From assembly GCF_001730225.1 (NCBI RefSeq), contig NZ_MIJE01000022.1, forward strand, positions 186,001 through 250,000: a stretch of 64,000 nt of DNA. Direction: 5' to 3'. Under the pieces are notes generated by a model that searched no databases, was not told where the DNA came from, and saw only the letters and a list, made by a program, of their open reading frames with translations. Shown in pieces: positions 45,923 through 55,084 of this stretch. Source of the stretch: Desulfuribacillus alkaliarsenatis (GTDB taxonomy: Bacteria; Bacillota; Bacilli; Desulfuribacillales; Desulfuribacillaceae). The translations under genes and the position numbers were made by a program. How positions within the stretch are numbered: the stretch's first letter is position 1; every line of letters begins with the position of its first letter.

Positions 45923-47555
45923 GTACAGAGTTCTTGAGTTTCGCAGCATAGAGCCCTTGAAAATTGGAGCAGGTGGGAATAAAAGTATTTTCACAGAACC
46001 AACTAAAGAGTATTTGCCAGGCTCAACAATAAGAGGTGCCTTAATTTCACAGTTAGTGAGATATGGATTATTCAATGAAAACAAGAACAGCATCTTACAT
46101 AATCTAAAATGTTACAATGCTTATCCATATGTTGAAGATATTAAAGCTTTATTCTTACCAACACCGTATCATCTTCGTATGGACAAGCATGATTGGAGAA
46201 AGAAAAAGAGTTCTAAAGGAGAAAATAATGAAATTGATATTGCAAATTTGTCTTTAGACAGTAATAACAATCATAATGCTAAAAATCACTTGAAGTACTC
46301 ATTTCTATCGGAAGTGGACGGCAGGCTTCATGGAGTACAAGTTCAAAAAGAGTTTAGACTCCACCATACAACGGCTATCAAAGGAGATGAACCAGAAAAT
46401 CTTTTCAGGTATGAAGCTATATCATCAGGTCAAGTATTTAGATCGTTATTGAAATATTCTAAAGATTTAAGTTCACACATCAAACAAATACTCAGTAGCA
46501 CAGAAACGGTTTATATTGGTGGTTCTAAAGGGTCAGGTTATGGAAAATGCAAAGTTACTCCTGTTGGGGATTCTTACATAGAATACGATGAGGCTATCAA
46601 TGCGCTTGGTTTTCGATTTAAGAGAAACAAGGATAAAACCAATGAGATGGTGGTTGTTTGCTTGTCGGACTGTGTTTTTAGAGATGAGTATGGACAACCG
46701 ACCAATTATCTGTCTGATGATTTTATATATCAGCTTTCTGGTATAAAGGTCAACATCGGAAGACGGTTTATTCAAACGGGCTTAACAGAAGGATATAATA
46801 CTAAATGGAACGCAAGATATCCTAAGGAAGCAACATTAAAAGCAGGAACAGTACTAGTTTTTAATATGCCAGAAGGCATTTCTATGACCGATAGAGATAG
46901 AGTAGGAAAATTACTCGAACAAAATTTATTAGGATATCGCACTCAAGATGGTTACGGGTGGCTAGGAATCGATTTGGATTATCCTAACAAATTAATGCTA
47001 AATGAGTTGAAAAATATTGAAAACAATAATACTGCAGCAAGTCAAAGCACAAGTGGTCTATACGATTTTAAATTAGATGAGCAAATGCAAACTTTTAAAA
47101 CTATATTGTCTGGATTAGCAAATGCCAAAATGCGTTGGCTGCATATGATTGTAATAAAATGTTCAGCGAATTCTAATGATGATTATCGATTGATTATTAA
47201 TAAAGAACTTCGAAATAACCATATAAACAAGTTTATTAAAGAACTTGAAAAGTACATTGAAAAAATAACTATAAAGAACCACTTGCATATAGAACCTTTA
47301 CAGAATCGATATGCGAAAAATGATAAGCAGTTTTCTTTTGCAGGATATAACTTTAATGAAATTTGTGAATTTCTAAATAAGAAGAAGAATAATAAACTAG
47401 AGAGTTTCACTAAGAATAAAATCAATTCGAAACTAGGACAGCTATTTTATAATGATACGAACGAGGAATTTCGACATAAAATATTTCTGATTGATTTACT
47501 TTTAGCAGGATTACATGTTGAAAGGAGGTTGGACGGTAATGATACAGGCGAGTAA
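45915..47555 (+). CDS. csx10: Csx10, Cas5-group RAMP of type III-D
   Basis: I start this at ATG 45915, 6 nt after GGAGGTG, not at the in-frame TTG 45888. The ~546-residue protein opens EYRVLEFRSIEPLKIGAGGN and has KEYLPGSTIRGALISQLVRY near 33, the Csx10 form of the RAMP element. YIGGSKGSGYGKCKV is the glycine-rich loop. The Csx10 signature near 285-345 is present: GYNTKWNARYPKEATLKAGT, then VLVFN and GYRTQDGYGWLGID. Csx10 replaces Csm4/Cmr3 as the subunit that binds the crRNA 5' handle and Cas10, and defines subtype III-D. The last ~150 residues are an extra charged helical part. Confidence 0.85.
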   Translation: MYEYRVLEFRSIEPLKIGAGGNKSIFTEPTKEYLPGSTIRGALISQLVRYGLFNENKNSILHNLKCYNAYPYVEDIKALFLPTPYHLRMDKHDWRKKKSSKGENNEIDIANLSLDSNNNHNAKNHLKYSFLSEVDGRLHGVQVQKEFRLHHTTAIKGDEPENLFRYEAISSGQVFRSLLKYSKDLSSHIKQILSSTETVYIGGSKGSGYGKCKVTPVGDSYIEYDEAINALGFRFKRNKDKTNEMVVVCLSDCVFRDEYGQPTNYLSDDFIYQLSGIKVNIGRRFIQTGLTEGYNTKWNARYPKEATLKAGTVLVFNMPEGISMTDRDRVGKLLEQNLLGYRTQDGYGWLGIDLDYPNKLMLNELKNIENNNTAASQSTSGLYDFKLDEQMQTFKTILSGLANAKMRWLHMIVIKCSANSNDDYRLIINKELRNNHINKFIKELEKYIEKITIKNHLHIEPLQNRYAKNDKQFSFAGYNFNEICEFLNKKKNNKLESFTKNKINSKLGQLFYNDTNEEFRHKIFLIDLLLAGLHVERRLDGNDTGE

Positions 47556-48918
47556 GATTATCAAGTATCAATTCACCTTAATGGCTAAGACTCCAGTTTA
47601 TTTTGGAAGCGAGCAACAAGGGGAACTTATAAAGAATGCAGAGAACAAACCAATTTTACTAGGAAGTTCAATCGGTGGTGCATTACGGAATTATCTTAAA
47701 GAGCTAGGTACCGATGATAATAAAATTCGTTATTTTATGGGCGGGAATAATGGAGTAGACTATGAGGAAAGTCGCATCTATATAAGTGATGGTAAGATTA
47801 TCTTGGACGTGAATAATTCTGACAAGGATTATATTCGAAGAAAAGAAGGAACTATGATTAACTCTGATACTGGCTCAGCAAAAGACAAACACAAATATTA
47901 TTTAGATTACTTACTGCCAGGAACAAAAATAATATTTAATATTGAATGTGAAGTAGAAGATAGCGAAGTAGAGAGTAATTATAGACAAACTGTATACGAT
48001 TGGGCTAATGGCTTTATACAAGGAGCATTGAAATTGGGTGGACAACAGAACAATGGCTTCGGACAGTTTGATTTAGAAGAATTGCGTTTAGAAGAAGTGG
48101 AGATACAATCAAAACAAGATTTAGAAGATTATATATTTTCTCATAGAAAAGGTAAGTTCAAGCCTATACCATCTACTGAAATTGTTAAAACAATAACAAC
48201 TAAATCACATATTAAATTTTCGTTAAGTGGTAGTTTTCCTTACGGATTGTATCAAAACTTCAAGATTAATGATAGTGAACGGACAGGATTGCAAAATAGA
48301 AATGGTAAATATTACTTACCTGCAACTAGTATCAAAGGCATTTTTCGCAGTGAATTCCGAATTTTACTTAGCAAGTTTTTAGATCAAGAAAAAGTAGAAC
48401 AAAAATTGGAAGAAGCATTTGGTAGTCAGAAAAAAAAGGGAGCATTTGTTTTTAACGATGTAATACTTGAAAATGCTGGCTATGTCCGAACAATTAGGGG
48501 GCAAAACTGTAATCAGGATAAAGCAGTAAAAGCAAAAGAGGTAAAAGAAACTGATTCCATATATATTAAAATTGACCGATTAACTGGCGGAGCATATGAT
48601 GGTGCATTAATAAGACAAAATGAAATTTATGGTCAAGCTACAATTGATATATGTTTAGAAGGAGATAAACATTTTGTTTTCCCAACGATTTATATATTGA
48701 AAAGAATTGCAGCCGGCGCAATTCCGATAGGAGGGAGAACTTCTATAGGACTGGGAGAATTTCATGGTAATAAGATAATGCTACGAGGGTCTGTGAATGG
48801 AGATTTCAATCTAATAAGAGATGCAAGAAATATAGATATGACAAAAGAACAAGGGGAAAGGATGAAAAGTGACTATGAATTATTTAAAGAATGGTGTAAC
48901 AGAGAGTTGTGTCGATAA
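47539..48918 (+). CDS. Double RAMP (two fused Cas7/Csm3-like domains)
   Basis: AGGAGG at 47524-47529 supports ATG 47539, giving about 459 residues, overlapping csx10 by 17 nt. Domain 1 (about 1-205) has TPVYFGSEQQGELIKNAENK and ILLGSSIGGALRNYLKE near 37, and a Gly loop GGQQNNGFGQFDL near 175. Domain 2 (about 220-450) has GSFPYGLYQNFKINDSERTG, YYLPATSIKGIFRSEFR near 257 and GGRTSIGLGEFHG near 397. Each domain would take one backbone position, as in III-D and III-E relatives with fused Cas7 units. Which domains cut RNA cannot be read with confidence. Confidence 0.82.
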   Translation: MIQASKIIKYQFTLMAKTPVYFGSEQQGELIKNAENKPILLGSSIGGALRNYLKELGTDDNKIRYFMGGNNGVDYEESRIYISDGKIILDVNNSDKDYIRRKEGTMINSDTGSAKDKHKYYLDYLLPGTKIIFNIECEVEDSEVESNYRQTVYDWANGFIQGALKLGGQQNNGFGQFDLEELRLEEVEIQSKQDLEDYIFSHRKGKFKPIPSTEIVKTITTKSHIKFSLSGSFPYGLYQNFKINDSERTGLQNRNGKYYLPATSIKGIFRSEFRILLSKFLDQEKVEQKLEEAFGSQKKKGAFVFNDVILENAGYVRTIRGQNCNQDKAVKAKEVKETDSIYIKIDRLTGGAYDGALIRQNEIYGQATIDICLEGDKHFVFPTIYILKRIAAGAIPIGGRTSIGLGEFHGNKIMLRGSVNGDFNLIRDARNIDMTKEQGERMKSDYELFKEWCNRELCR

Positions 48919-49363
48919 GAATCCTTCGCTCAATGAAATCGTTAATGGAGTACCCTTTTCTAAAAAGTATTTCTATATTGTCCATTTATTGGACCGTGTT
49001 TTGTTTGGTGAACAAAACCAAAGAATTCAAGAATTATTAACAGCGGCTATTTTACAAGATGAGATATTGGAACTACATATCTTTAATGAAGAAAAGGAGT
49101 TCTTTGTTGCAAGAAATGATGATGGTTTAGTTGCATATGAGCCATTAGTGCATGGGACTTTTAATTGCAAATCGAAAAACAAGAGAGTTATTACCAGAAA
49201 TTATGTAATAGAGAAAGCCAATCAAGAGAAAGCCAATCAAGAGAAAAAATATAAGAGATTAGTAGTTAAAGAGTATGTAGATTATGATGAAGAGAATCAT
49301 CTAGCTTATGTTGAAAAGACAGCTTTGTATAAATTAGAGGGGGATGAGTATGGGAACAAATAG
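48869..49363 (+). CDS. csx19: Csx19-like type III-D accessory protein
   Basis: This 164-residue protein matches Csx19 (TIGR03984-like) in length, context and two motifs: ELHIFNEEKEFFVARNDDGL near 70 and VVKEYVDYDEENHLAYVEKT near 138, the usual tail with a Y-x-D-Y-D element. Its role in the complex is not well known. The GTG at 48869 has GGGGAAAGG 7 nt upstream and lies inside the double-RAMP gene (50-nt overlap); ATG 48875 is the alternative. A short duplication, EKANQEKANQEK, lies near 112-123. Confidence 0.72.
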   Translation: MTMNYLKNGVTESCVDKNPSLNEIVNGVPFSKKYFYIVHLLDRVLFGEQNQRIQELLTAAILQDEILELHIFNEEKEFFVARNDDGLVAYEPLVHGTFNCKSKNKRVITRNYVIEKANQEKANQEKKYKRLVVKEYVDYDEENHLAYVEKTALYKLEGDEYGNK

Positions 49364-51719
49364 TAAAACTCATAAAGACAAGCCATATACTAAAAGAGAT
49401 AATAATATTCAATATGTTACTTTACCGTATGATTTCATGCCGTTTCCTAAACAGTTTTATTACCCATATGCTATGGACTCTCTACCTAGCCATGCTAGAC
49501 AAAGAGACTTGTCTGGGTACATCGAATATACAATTAGACCTGAATCAGACATGGCAATTGAACTGAGAGAAACCCCTGAAAAAAAATATTATATATCTGG
49601 TAGTAATATCAGAGGGAAAATTCGTTCAAACTTAGAAATTTTAAGCCAGAGTTATCCACGCTTCATCAACAGAACACCTATGTTATATAGAGATATAACA
49701 AACAGTCTAGGTCTATCCGAAAATTATAGAACTAGGCTAGATATTGCTAATGAAACTAATGGATTGGAAAAGTCAATCCAAGTTGGATTCTTGCGAAAAG
49801 ATGATGACGGGTATTATGTTATACCAGCTAAGAAGATAACCAATGACAAGTTTTTCTTATCGATAAAAGAACACAGGCTTCGTGACATGGGGGTAATAGG
49901 TGATAAGGTGAGTTCTTTATTTGGCAATGATGATAACGATAATAATTACATTGCAAATATGTTTGCCAAAATAAACATGATTCAAAAAGAAATTGATAAA
50001 ATAACTAAGAAAATCGAATTGTTGAAAGCTGACCTATCCGTTCATTTAACGAAAAATATGAAGAAACAAATATCTGACATCTTTTTTATGGATGACTATT
50101 CATTCCTTAAAAGTATAAATAGAAATAAGTTAAATGCTGAAAAGAACAAAATGCAGAACGTCAGCAGGACAGAAGCAATAAATAATTATATTCTGAATAT
50201 AAAAGAAAATCTGCTCTCAAGTTTAAAAGTATTGGCAAAAAATGATAGCAATGAAATGAATGAATATTTCGAGTGTTTGGCGAAACGTTGGATGTTAAAG
50301 GCACAAATACATGCTACTTATCTTTATATGCAATCTAACAAAAAATTTTCGCCATACCAATTGTTAGTCTTTTTTAATCAAAGTGCAAACGGTGGAATAG
50401 AGAACATAGAATTTTCGCCTACTGAAAGTTCAAAAAACAAAGGATACTTATATAACTCTACAAATGCTAGTTCAAAACGTAGTCATTATTTAGTAGGAGA
50501 ACCAGATGGATATCATAGTGGATTCAAAGTTGATGATACAGCAATTATAAGCTACGAAGAGAACTTAAAAAAAATGAAGTCTACTGATGATAATAAAGAA
50601 ATAAAAGATTTTTATAACATTTTTAATAAAGAGAACTTTGATAGGCTAATTAAGGCAAATCCTGTGGGTATTATTGTGTTTTTCAAACCAGACAATAATA
50701 AAGTGATTAAAATGGGGCGGACGCCATACTTTAAAATCCCTTACAAAAATTCAATAACTGATTTACTCCCGTTAAAAAGTAATAATAGATTAGATTATGC
50801 CGATAGCTTGTTTGGTTATGTAGCTGACAAACTAGATCAGGATAATCCATTAGAAAAAACTGCATATAAATCGCGGATACGCTTCAGTCCAATTGATGCT
50901 AGCGAAAAATCTATAGAAGATTATAATGATGAAAAATTCATGCTTCATACTCCTTCTGCTACTTCTAATGCAATGTATTTGAAACAAACTCACAATAGTA
51001 AAAAAATTATTACATATGAAGGAGGGATTAGTTATAATGGCAAGGAAATAAAACCAGAACCTAACGGATACAAGTATTATCATATATTAGACACAGAGCA
51101 GGAAAGTGCTAAGGAACCTAAAAAATTAATAAGTGAAAGAAAAGTATTAAGAGTAAATAATCAAGAATTATCTGGCAAAGTATATTTTAAAAATTTAACT
51201 CAACAGGAATTAGGATTGTTATTGCTAAGTTTGGATATTAGGGAGTTTCTTAAAACAAATACATACTCAAATAAGTACATACAGAACAATGATTGTATTA
51301 TCGAAGGACTTTTTGAACAGATTGGTGGGGCAAAGCCATACGGGTATGGAAAGGTACAAATTGATATAGTAGATATTAAACTAGAAAAGACAGATAGTAG
51401 TTTTGAATCACTGATGGAAGCAACATACAATAGCATTAGTGAGGAACATAAATATAATAAATACGATTTAATAGATGCTTTTATTGCTGAAATGACAAAG
51501 CATGATCGAAAATACCTTGATTATTTAAAGGCTTATATTGATAGCAAGATATATAATAGCCATGATGAACACAAATTAGAAGATGGTTCTTATAAACATC
51601 CTTTGAGAATCACATGGAATTACTTTAGTCAAAAGGATGAAAAAGGAAAGGCTAAGCAAGTGGGTTATCCAAAAACATGGAGGTTAAAACTTAAGAAAAA
51701 CAATTATAACCCTAGTTAA
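49350..51719 (+). CDS. Large RAMP-superfamily protein (TIGR03986-like) of type III-D
   Basis: The ATG at 49344 touches the GAGGGGG site, so ATG 49350 is preferred, giving about 789 residues. The start, VTLPYDFMPFPKQFYYPYAM, and LSGYIEYTIRPESDMAIE are typical of the TIGR03986 family, followed by YYISGSNIRGKIRSNLEIL near 80 (RAMP element). A charged helical insert lies at about 205-310 (MIQKEIDKITKKIELLKADL). The end has EQIGGAKPYGYGKVQIDIVD near 655, the glycine-rich loop. The family occurs with Csx10 and Csx19 in type III-D loci, probably as a backbone or capping subunit. Confidence 0.78.
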   Translation: MGTNSKTHKDKPYTKRDNNIQYVTLPYDFMPFPKQFYYPYAMDSLPSHARQRDLSGYIEYTIRPESDMAIELRETPEKKYYISGSNIRGKIRSNLEILSQSYPRFINRTPMLYRDITNSLGLSENYRTRLDIANETNGLEKSIQVGFLRKDDDGYYVIPAKKITNDKFFLSIKEHRLRDMGVIGDKVSSLFGNDDNDNNYIANMFAKINMIQKEIDKITKKIELLKADLSVHLTKNMKKQISDIFFMDDYSFLKSINRNKLNAEKNKMQNVSRTEAINNYILNIKENLLSSLKVLAKNDSNEMNEYFECLAKRWMLKAQIHATYLYMQSNKKFSPYQLLVFFNQSANGGIENIEFSPTESSKNKGYLYNSTNASSKRSHYLVGEPDGYHSGFKVDDTAIISYEENLKKMKSTDDNKEIKDFYNIFNKENFDRLIKANPVGIIVFFKPDNNKVIKMGRTPYFKIPYKNSITDLLPLKSNNRLDYADSLFGYVADKLDQDNPLEKTAYKSRIRFSPIDASEKSIEDYNDEKFMLHTPSATSNAMYLKQTHNSKKIITYEGGISYNGKEIKPEPNGYKYYHILDTEQESAKEPKKLISERKVLRVNNQELSGKVYFKNLTQQELGLLLLSLDIREFLKTNTYSNKYIQNNDCIIEGLFEQIGGAKPYGYGKVQIDIVDIKLEKTDSSFESLMEATYNSISEEHKYNKYDLIDAFIAEMTKHDRKYLDYLKAYIDSKIYNSHDEHKLEDGSYKHPLRITWNYFSQKDEKGKAKQVGYPKTWRLKLKKNNYNPS

Positions 51720-51787
51720 TAGCTCAAAGTTAATAATCTCAAAAATTGCAAATGAATTTTTACAGTAATATACGGAGGACAGTATTC

Positions 51788-52567
51788 ATGCAGCTAAAAA
51801 AAATCTCAATACAATTACTCTGTCAGGAACCTGGTATGATTAAAGGTCATGCAGGTACGGAACTACATGGACTATTTTTTAAAGCATTAGAAAACGCAGA
51901 TGGAGAACTTGCATCCGAGCTTCATCAAATGCAATATAAACCGTTTATAATTGGACCATTGATAGGAAAAATTCAAAGGCGGGATGGCATAGCACAGATA
52001 GAAGAAGGAAATGTTTATTCATTTACATTGGCTACCCTAGTAGAAAAACTTACAGTAATCGTTCCTGATGTACTAGAATATTTTCAAAAAACCCTGTTAG
52101 TTATAGGTAGTGCTGGATTTACTTATCTGAGTGCTAAAGAAGTAACGGACAAACGAACATATTATGACTTTATGGCAATAAGAAATCAAGATTCAAGAAT
52201 CAACATTGAATTCACCACCCCAACCTGCTTTCGTAGGAGCGGACGAGCATTATTATTCCCAGAGCCAGAGCTGGTTTTTGGTAGTTTAATAGAAAAATGG
52301 GAATATTTCAGTGAAATACAACTACCAATCCTTGATTTATCACAAGTTAATGTAACTAAGTATGATTTAAAGACGACATTAGTGCAATTTAACAATTACA
52401 ATATGATAGGATTTAGTGGCAAGTGCACGTATACATTTGCTAAAGATTCTACAGAAGTAACGAAATGGGCAATTAATTCATTAGCTCAGTTTGCTACCCT
52501 ATCAGGAGTCGGATATAAGACAACAATGGGTATGGGGCAGGTAAAAATCTATACAAACAATAAATAA
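51788..52567 (+). CDS. cas6: Cas6 crRNA-processing endoribonuclease
   Basis: ATG 51788 has GGAGG at 51774-51778, 9 nt upstream, and is preferred over 51746. The ~259-residue product is a Cas6: TPTCFRRSGRALLFPEPELV near 140 is the typical central string and SGVGYKTTMGMGQVKIY near 239 is the C-terminal glycine-rich loop. Cas6 cuts the repeat to leave the 8-nt 5' handle ATTGAAAC seen in both arrays. It is the only Cas6 in the window, so it probably serves both. The catalytic His is not clear; an early His (HAGTELHG near 21-28) is a candidate. Confidence 0.85.
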   Translation: MQLKKISIQLLCQEPGMIKGHAGTELHGLFFKALENADGELASELHQMQYKPFIIGPLIGKIQRRDGIAQIEEGNVYSFTLATLVEKLTVIVPDVLEYFQKTLLVIGSAGFTYLSAKEVTDKRTYYDFMAIRNQDSRINIEFTTPTCFRRSGRALLFPEPELVFGSLIEKWEYFSEIQLPILDLSQVNVTKYDLKTTLVQFNNYNMIGFSGKCTYTFAKDSTEVTKWAINSLAQFATLSGVGYKTTMGMGQVKIYTNNK

Positions 52568-52642
52568 TTTAGCTTATAAATTTTATGTATAGACTCTATT
52601 AAATTTGGAAATATTGATAGAGTCAAATGATAGAAATTAGGA

Positions 52643-52906
52643 GTGATACATCTGGAAAAGCTAGAGATGCATATATTAGAAAAACTTGAAATCGTAGAAT
52701 TGAAAAAGGAAATTATATCACTACTGCACAGTCTGCACTTTGACTCTTGCTATCACATCGAGGACTGTATCTTAGATTTGCATAAATTTTTAGTAACTTT
52801 AGATGATATGGAGATTTCACAACGTAATCTAATGGATTTAAACAGCAATCAATTAACTAAAGAAATCATAACTACAGGATTAAATAAAAAAATGCTAGTA
52901 GGTTAA
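52643..52906 (+). CDS. Small helical protein between cas6 and Wadjet, unknown
   Basis: This ORF of at most 87 residues starts at GTG 52643, which lies inside the AGGAG site, so a start a little further in (ATG 52667) is also possible. The product is helical and charged (LEKLEIVELKKEIISLLHSL, CYHIEDCILDLHKFLV). It has no family I recognise. It precedes the terminator at 52916, so it belongs to the CRISPR transcript, not to Wadjet. No Cas11-type small subunit is seen elsewhere in the operon; this could be one, but nothing but size and helicity supports it. Confidence 0.5.
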   Translation: MIHLEKLEMHILEKLEIVELKKEIISLLHSLHFDSCYHIEDCILDLHKFLVTLDDMEISQRNLMDLNSNQLTKEIITTGLNKKMLVG

Positions 52907-52915
52907 TGGGATATG

Positions 52916-52955
52916 AACCAGTAAAGTCAGCACAATAACTGCTTTATTGGTTTTT
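52916..52955 (+). terminator. Hairpin terminator between the type III-D and Wadjet operons
   Basis: AACCAGTAAAGTCAG pairs, with one bulge and a G-T pair, with CTGCTTTATTGGTT, followed by TTTTTATTTT. It lies after the small ORF and 36 nt before jetA, so the Wadjet genes need their own promoter, which would have to be in or just after this short gap. Confidence 0.8.
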
Positions 52956-52990
52956 ATTTTATTATCAGCTATTGGGGGAGACTCAGACAG

Positions 52991-54457
52991 ATGCAAAAGT
53001 TGTTTGATGTGATACCAGAAAATTTTTTTCAATTATTAATAGGTAAAAACAAATATATCTATGCGGAGGCACTAATTTTATTATATGAACAATCACAATA
53101 TACAAGATTTGGTGTTCCTTACGAGGATATGAGAGATATATTCCAAGAATTGCTTGAAACGCATTATCAAAATGGGATAACAGTTTATTTCGGTGAGGAT
53201 GCCGATGGCTTAGATGATATGGAAGGTCCAAATAAAAGTAATAATGTAGCTGTCAATAAGATTATAGAGCAACTTAGCACTGAAGAAGTTTCTCGTGCTC
53301 AAGCTAACTTGTTATTGAGACGGTTAGATTCATTAAAATGGATACAAATTGAAACTAGAGATCGATTTCAACAATATATTGTTCTTCCCAACTATACTAG
53401 CAGAATATTAAATGTATTTAAGGATCTGTGCGAAGATCGAGTGGTAGAATATCAGAGATTTGCATTTGTCACATACAATCTACTAGCAGGGGAAGAAGCG
53501 AAAAGACGACCAGCTTTTGTAGTTCTAGAAGCAAGGGAATATACAATCGAGTTTCAACAAGAATTGATTGCCCTTTATCAAAATATGAAACATCATATGG
53601 AAGAAATCGTTCAGCAATCGTCTATTGAAGAAGTATTAGAGCATCATTTTGATGTTTATAAAGCACAAATACTGGATAAAAGTTATCATCGGCTAAAAAC
53701 ATCAGACCATGTTTCAAGATATCGTTTTCAGATATTAGATAAGGTTAGAAAATGGTTGCTAGACAAAAATCTAATGGAAGAAACAGTTATCGACGCTTTG
53801 AAAGATAATACATACAAAACAAAGGAAGATGCAGAGTCAGATATAAGAAACGCTTTATACGATATCGAAAAGATATATCAAGAATTAGATGAAATCATTT
53901 ATCAAATAGATTTAAGGCATAATCAGTATTTAAAATCTTCATATGATCGAGCACGCTATTTAAGTCAAAAAAATCAAGGGTTTGATCAACAAGTAATTGA
54001 TTTGTTAGCTGCAATTTCTGATATGTATGATAATTGTATGGAAGATAGTTTTGCGACCGACTGTCTAATACAGTTAAATCATATAGCACCTATAAGCCGA
54101 AAGTCGTTTTATTCACCACGAACCAAAAGGGAAGAACATACACCAGAAAAGCATGTTATAAAAAACATTCCGGATGAATTGAAAAATCAGATTAAAAAAG
54201 ACCAAATTGACAGATTCAAAAAATCAATAAATAAAAAGAAAGTAGAGCAATTTATTTTCGATAAACTGAAAAACAGATCTGAGATGGAAATCAAAGAGCT
54301 TTCGCCAACTAGTTTAGAAGAATACTTAATGCTAGGCTATGTTTTCTTATATGGAAACGATAAAGGGACAAGATTCTGTATAAGAAGGAGTACTGATAGA
54401 GTGATTATTAGTATAGGCCAATATCGCTTTAATAACCATATAATCACGATAAAGTAA
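52991..54457 (+). CDS. jetA: Wadjet JetA, kleisin-like subunit
   Basis: This 488-residue protein is the MukF/kleisin-like part of a Wadjet condensin. The start (MQKLFDVIPENFFQLLIGKN, then YAEALILLYEQSQYTRFGVPYEDMRD) is typical of the JetA family formerly called DUF5716, with a winged-helix N-terminus. The middle is long helices (about 190-345), and the end (PTSLEEYLMLGYVFLYGNDK near 440) is the second small domain. JetA bridges the JetC heads. It has GGGGGAG 10 nt upstream and is followed by JetB after 15 nt. The family label suggests a type II-like Wadjet, but I cannot be sure of the type. Confidence 0.85.
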   Translation: MQKLFDVIPENFFQLLIGKNKYIYAEALILLYEQSQYTRFGVPYEDMRDIFQELLETHYQNGITVYFGEDADGLDDMEGPNKSNNVAVNKIIEQLSTEEVSRAQANLLLRRLDSLKWIQIETRDRFQQYIVLPNYTSRILNVFKDLCEDRVVEYQRFAFVTYNLLAGEEAKRRPAFVVLEAREYTIEFQQELIALYQNMKHHMEEIVQQSSIEEVLEHHFDVYKAQILDKSYHRLKTSDHVSRYRFQILDKVRKWLLDKNLMEETVIDALKDNTYKTKEDAESDIRNALYDIEKIYQELDEIIYQIDLRHNQYLKSSYDRARYLSQKNQGFDQQVIDLLAAISDMYDNCMEDSFATDCLIQLNHIAPISRKSFYSPRTKREEHTPEKHVIKNIPDELKNQIKKDQIDRFKKSINKKKVEQFIFDKLKNRSEMEIKELSPTSLEEYLMLGYVFLYGNDKGTRFCIRRSTDRVIISIGQYRFNNHIITIK

Positions 54458-54472
54458 TTTGTAAAGGAGCAC

Positions 54473-55084
54473 ATGCTAATGTGGAGCCAATTAAACCAAA
54501 CTGACCAGGAGCATTTACGGAATATTGTCAATCGTTTGCTAGCAATTAATTATTTAGTAAAAGAAAAAGAGCGAACAACATATTTGCTAATTCGGAGATT
54601 GCGAAATGAATTGCAAGAATTTTTTAAATTTCTTGGTTGGGACTTGGTAATAGATGAGCGGCATGAATGTGTCTTTTTATTTACTGATAAACACGAACTC
54701 AGGAAAATATTAACTAAAGATGAAACTATATGGTTCTTAATATTGCGCTTGATTTATCAGGAAAAGCGTCAAAGTTTGTCGCTTGCTAGTTTTCCTATAG
54801 TTACAACATTAGAAATAAAAAATAAATATGAAACTTTTAGATTGCCATGGATAAATAAAACAGCTTTAGAAAAGTATGTACGTCTATGCACTCGTTATCA
54901 ATTATTGGAAGCTATTGATTCTAATATACGTGCAGATGATTGTAGATTTAGTTTGTTTCATACTTGGCAATATGTTCTTGATATAGATAAGGCTGGAGCT
55001 CTAACGAAAAAAATCACGCTATTAGTAGCACAAGATAAGGAGGAATTATTGAGTGAAATGGCTGAAGAAAATGAGGTTGATTAA
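54473..55084 (+). CDS. jetB: Wadjet JetB, MukE-like subunit
   Basis: This 203-residue protein has the winged-helix pattern of the JetB/DUF4194-type family: INRLLAINYLVKEKE-like start near 17, LVIDERHECVFLFTDKHEL near 58 and ETIWFLILRLIYQEKRQSLS near 82. In MukBEF-like complexes this subunit binds the kleisin. The AAGGAG site fits ATG 54473 or 54479. It overlaps JetC by 32 nt. Confidence 0.82.
   Translation: MLMWSQLNQTDQEHLRNIVNRLLAINYLVKEKERTTYLLIRRLRNELQEFFKFLGWDLVIDERHECVFLFTDKHELRKILTKDETIWFLILRLIYQEKRQSLSLASFPIVTTLEIKNKYETFRLPWINKTALEKYVRLCTRYQLLEAIDSNIRADDCRFSLFHTWQYVLDIDKAGALTKKITLLVAQDKEELLSEMAEENEVD

Noticed and set aside
43527-48918. Subtype III-A or III-B effector
   Set aside because: The second RAMP carries the Csx10 signature and a Csx19-like gene follows; Csm2/Csm5 or Cmr1/Cmr6 are not seen.
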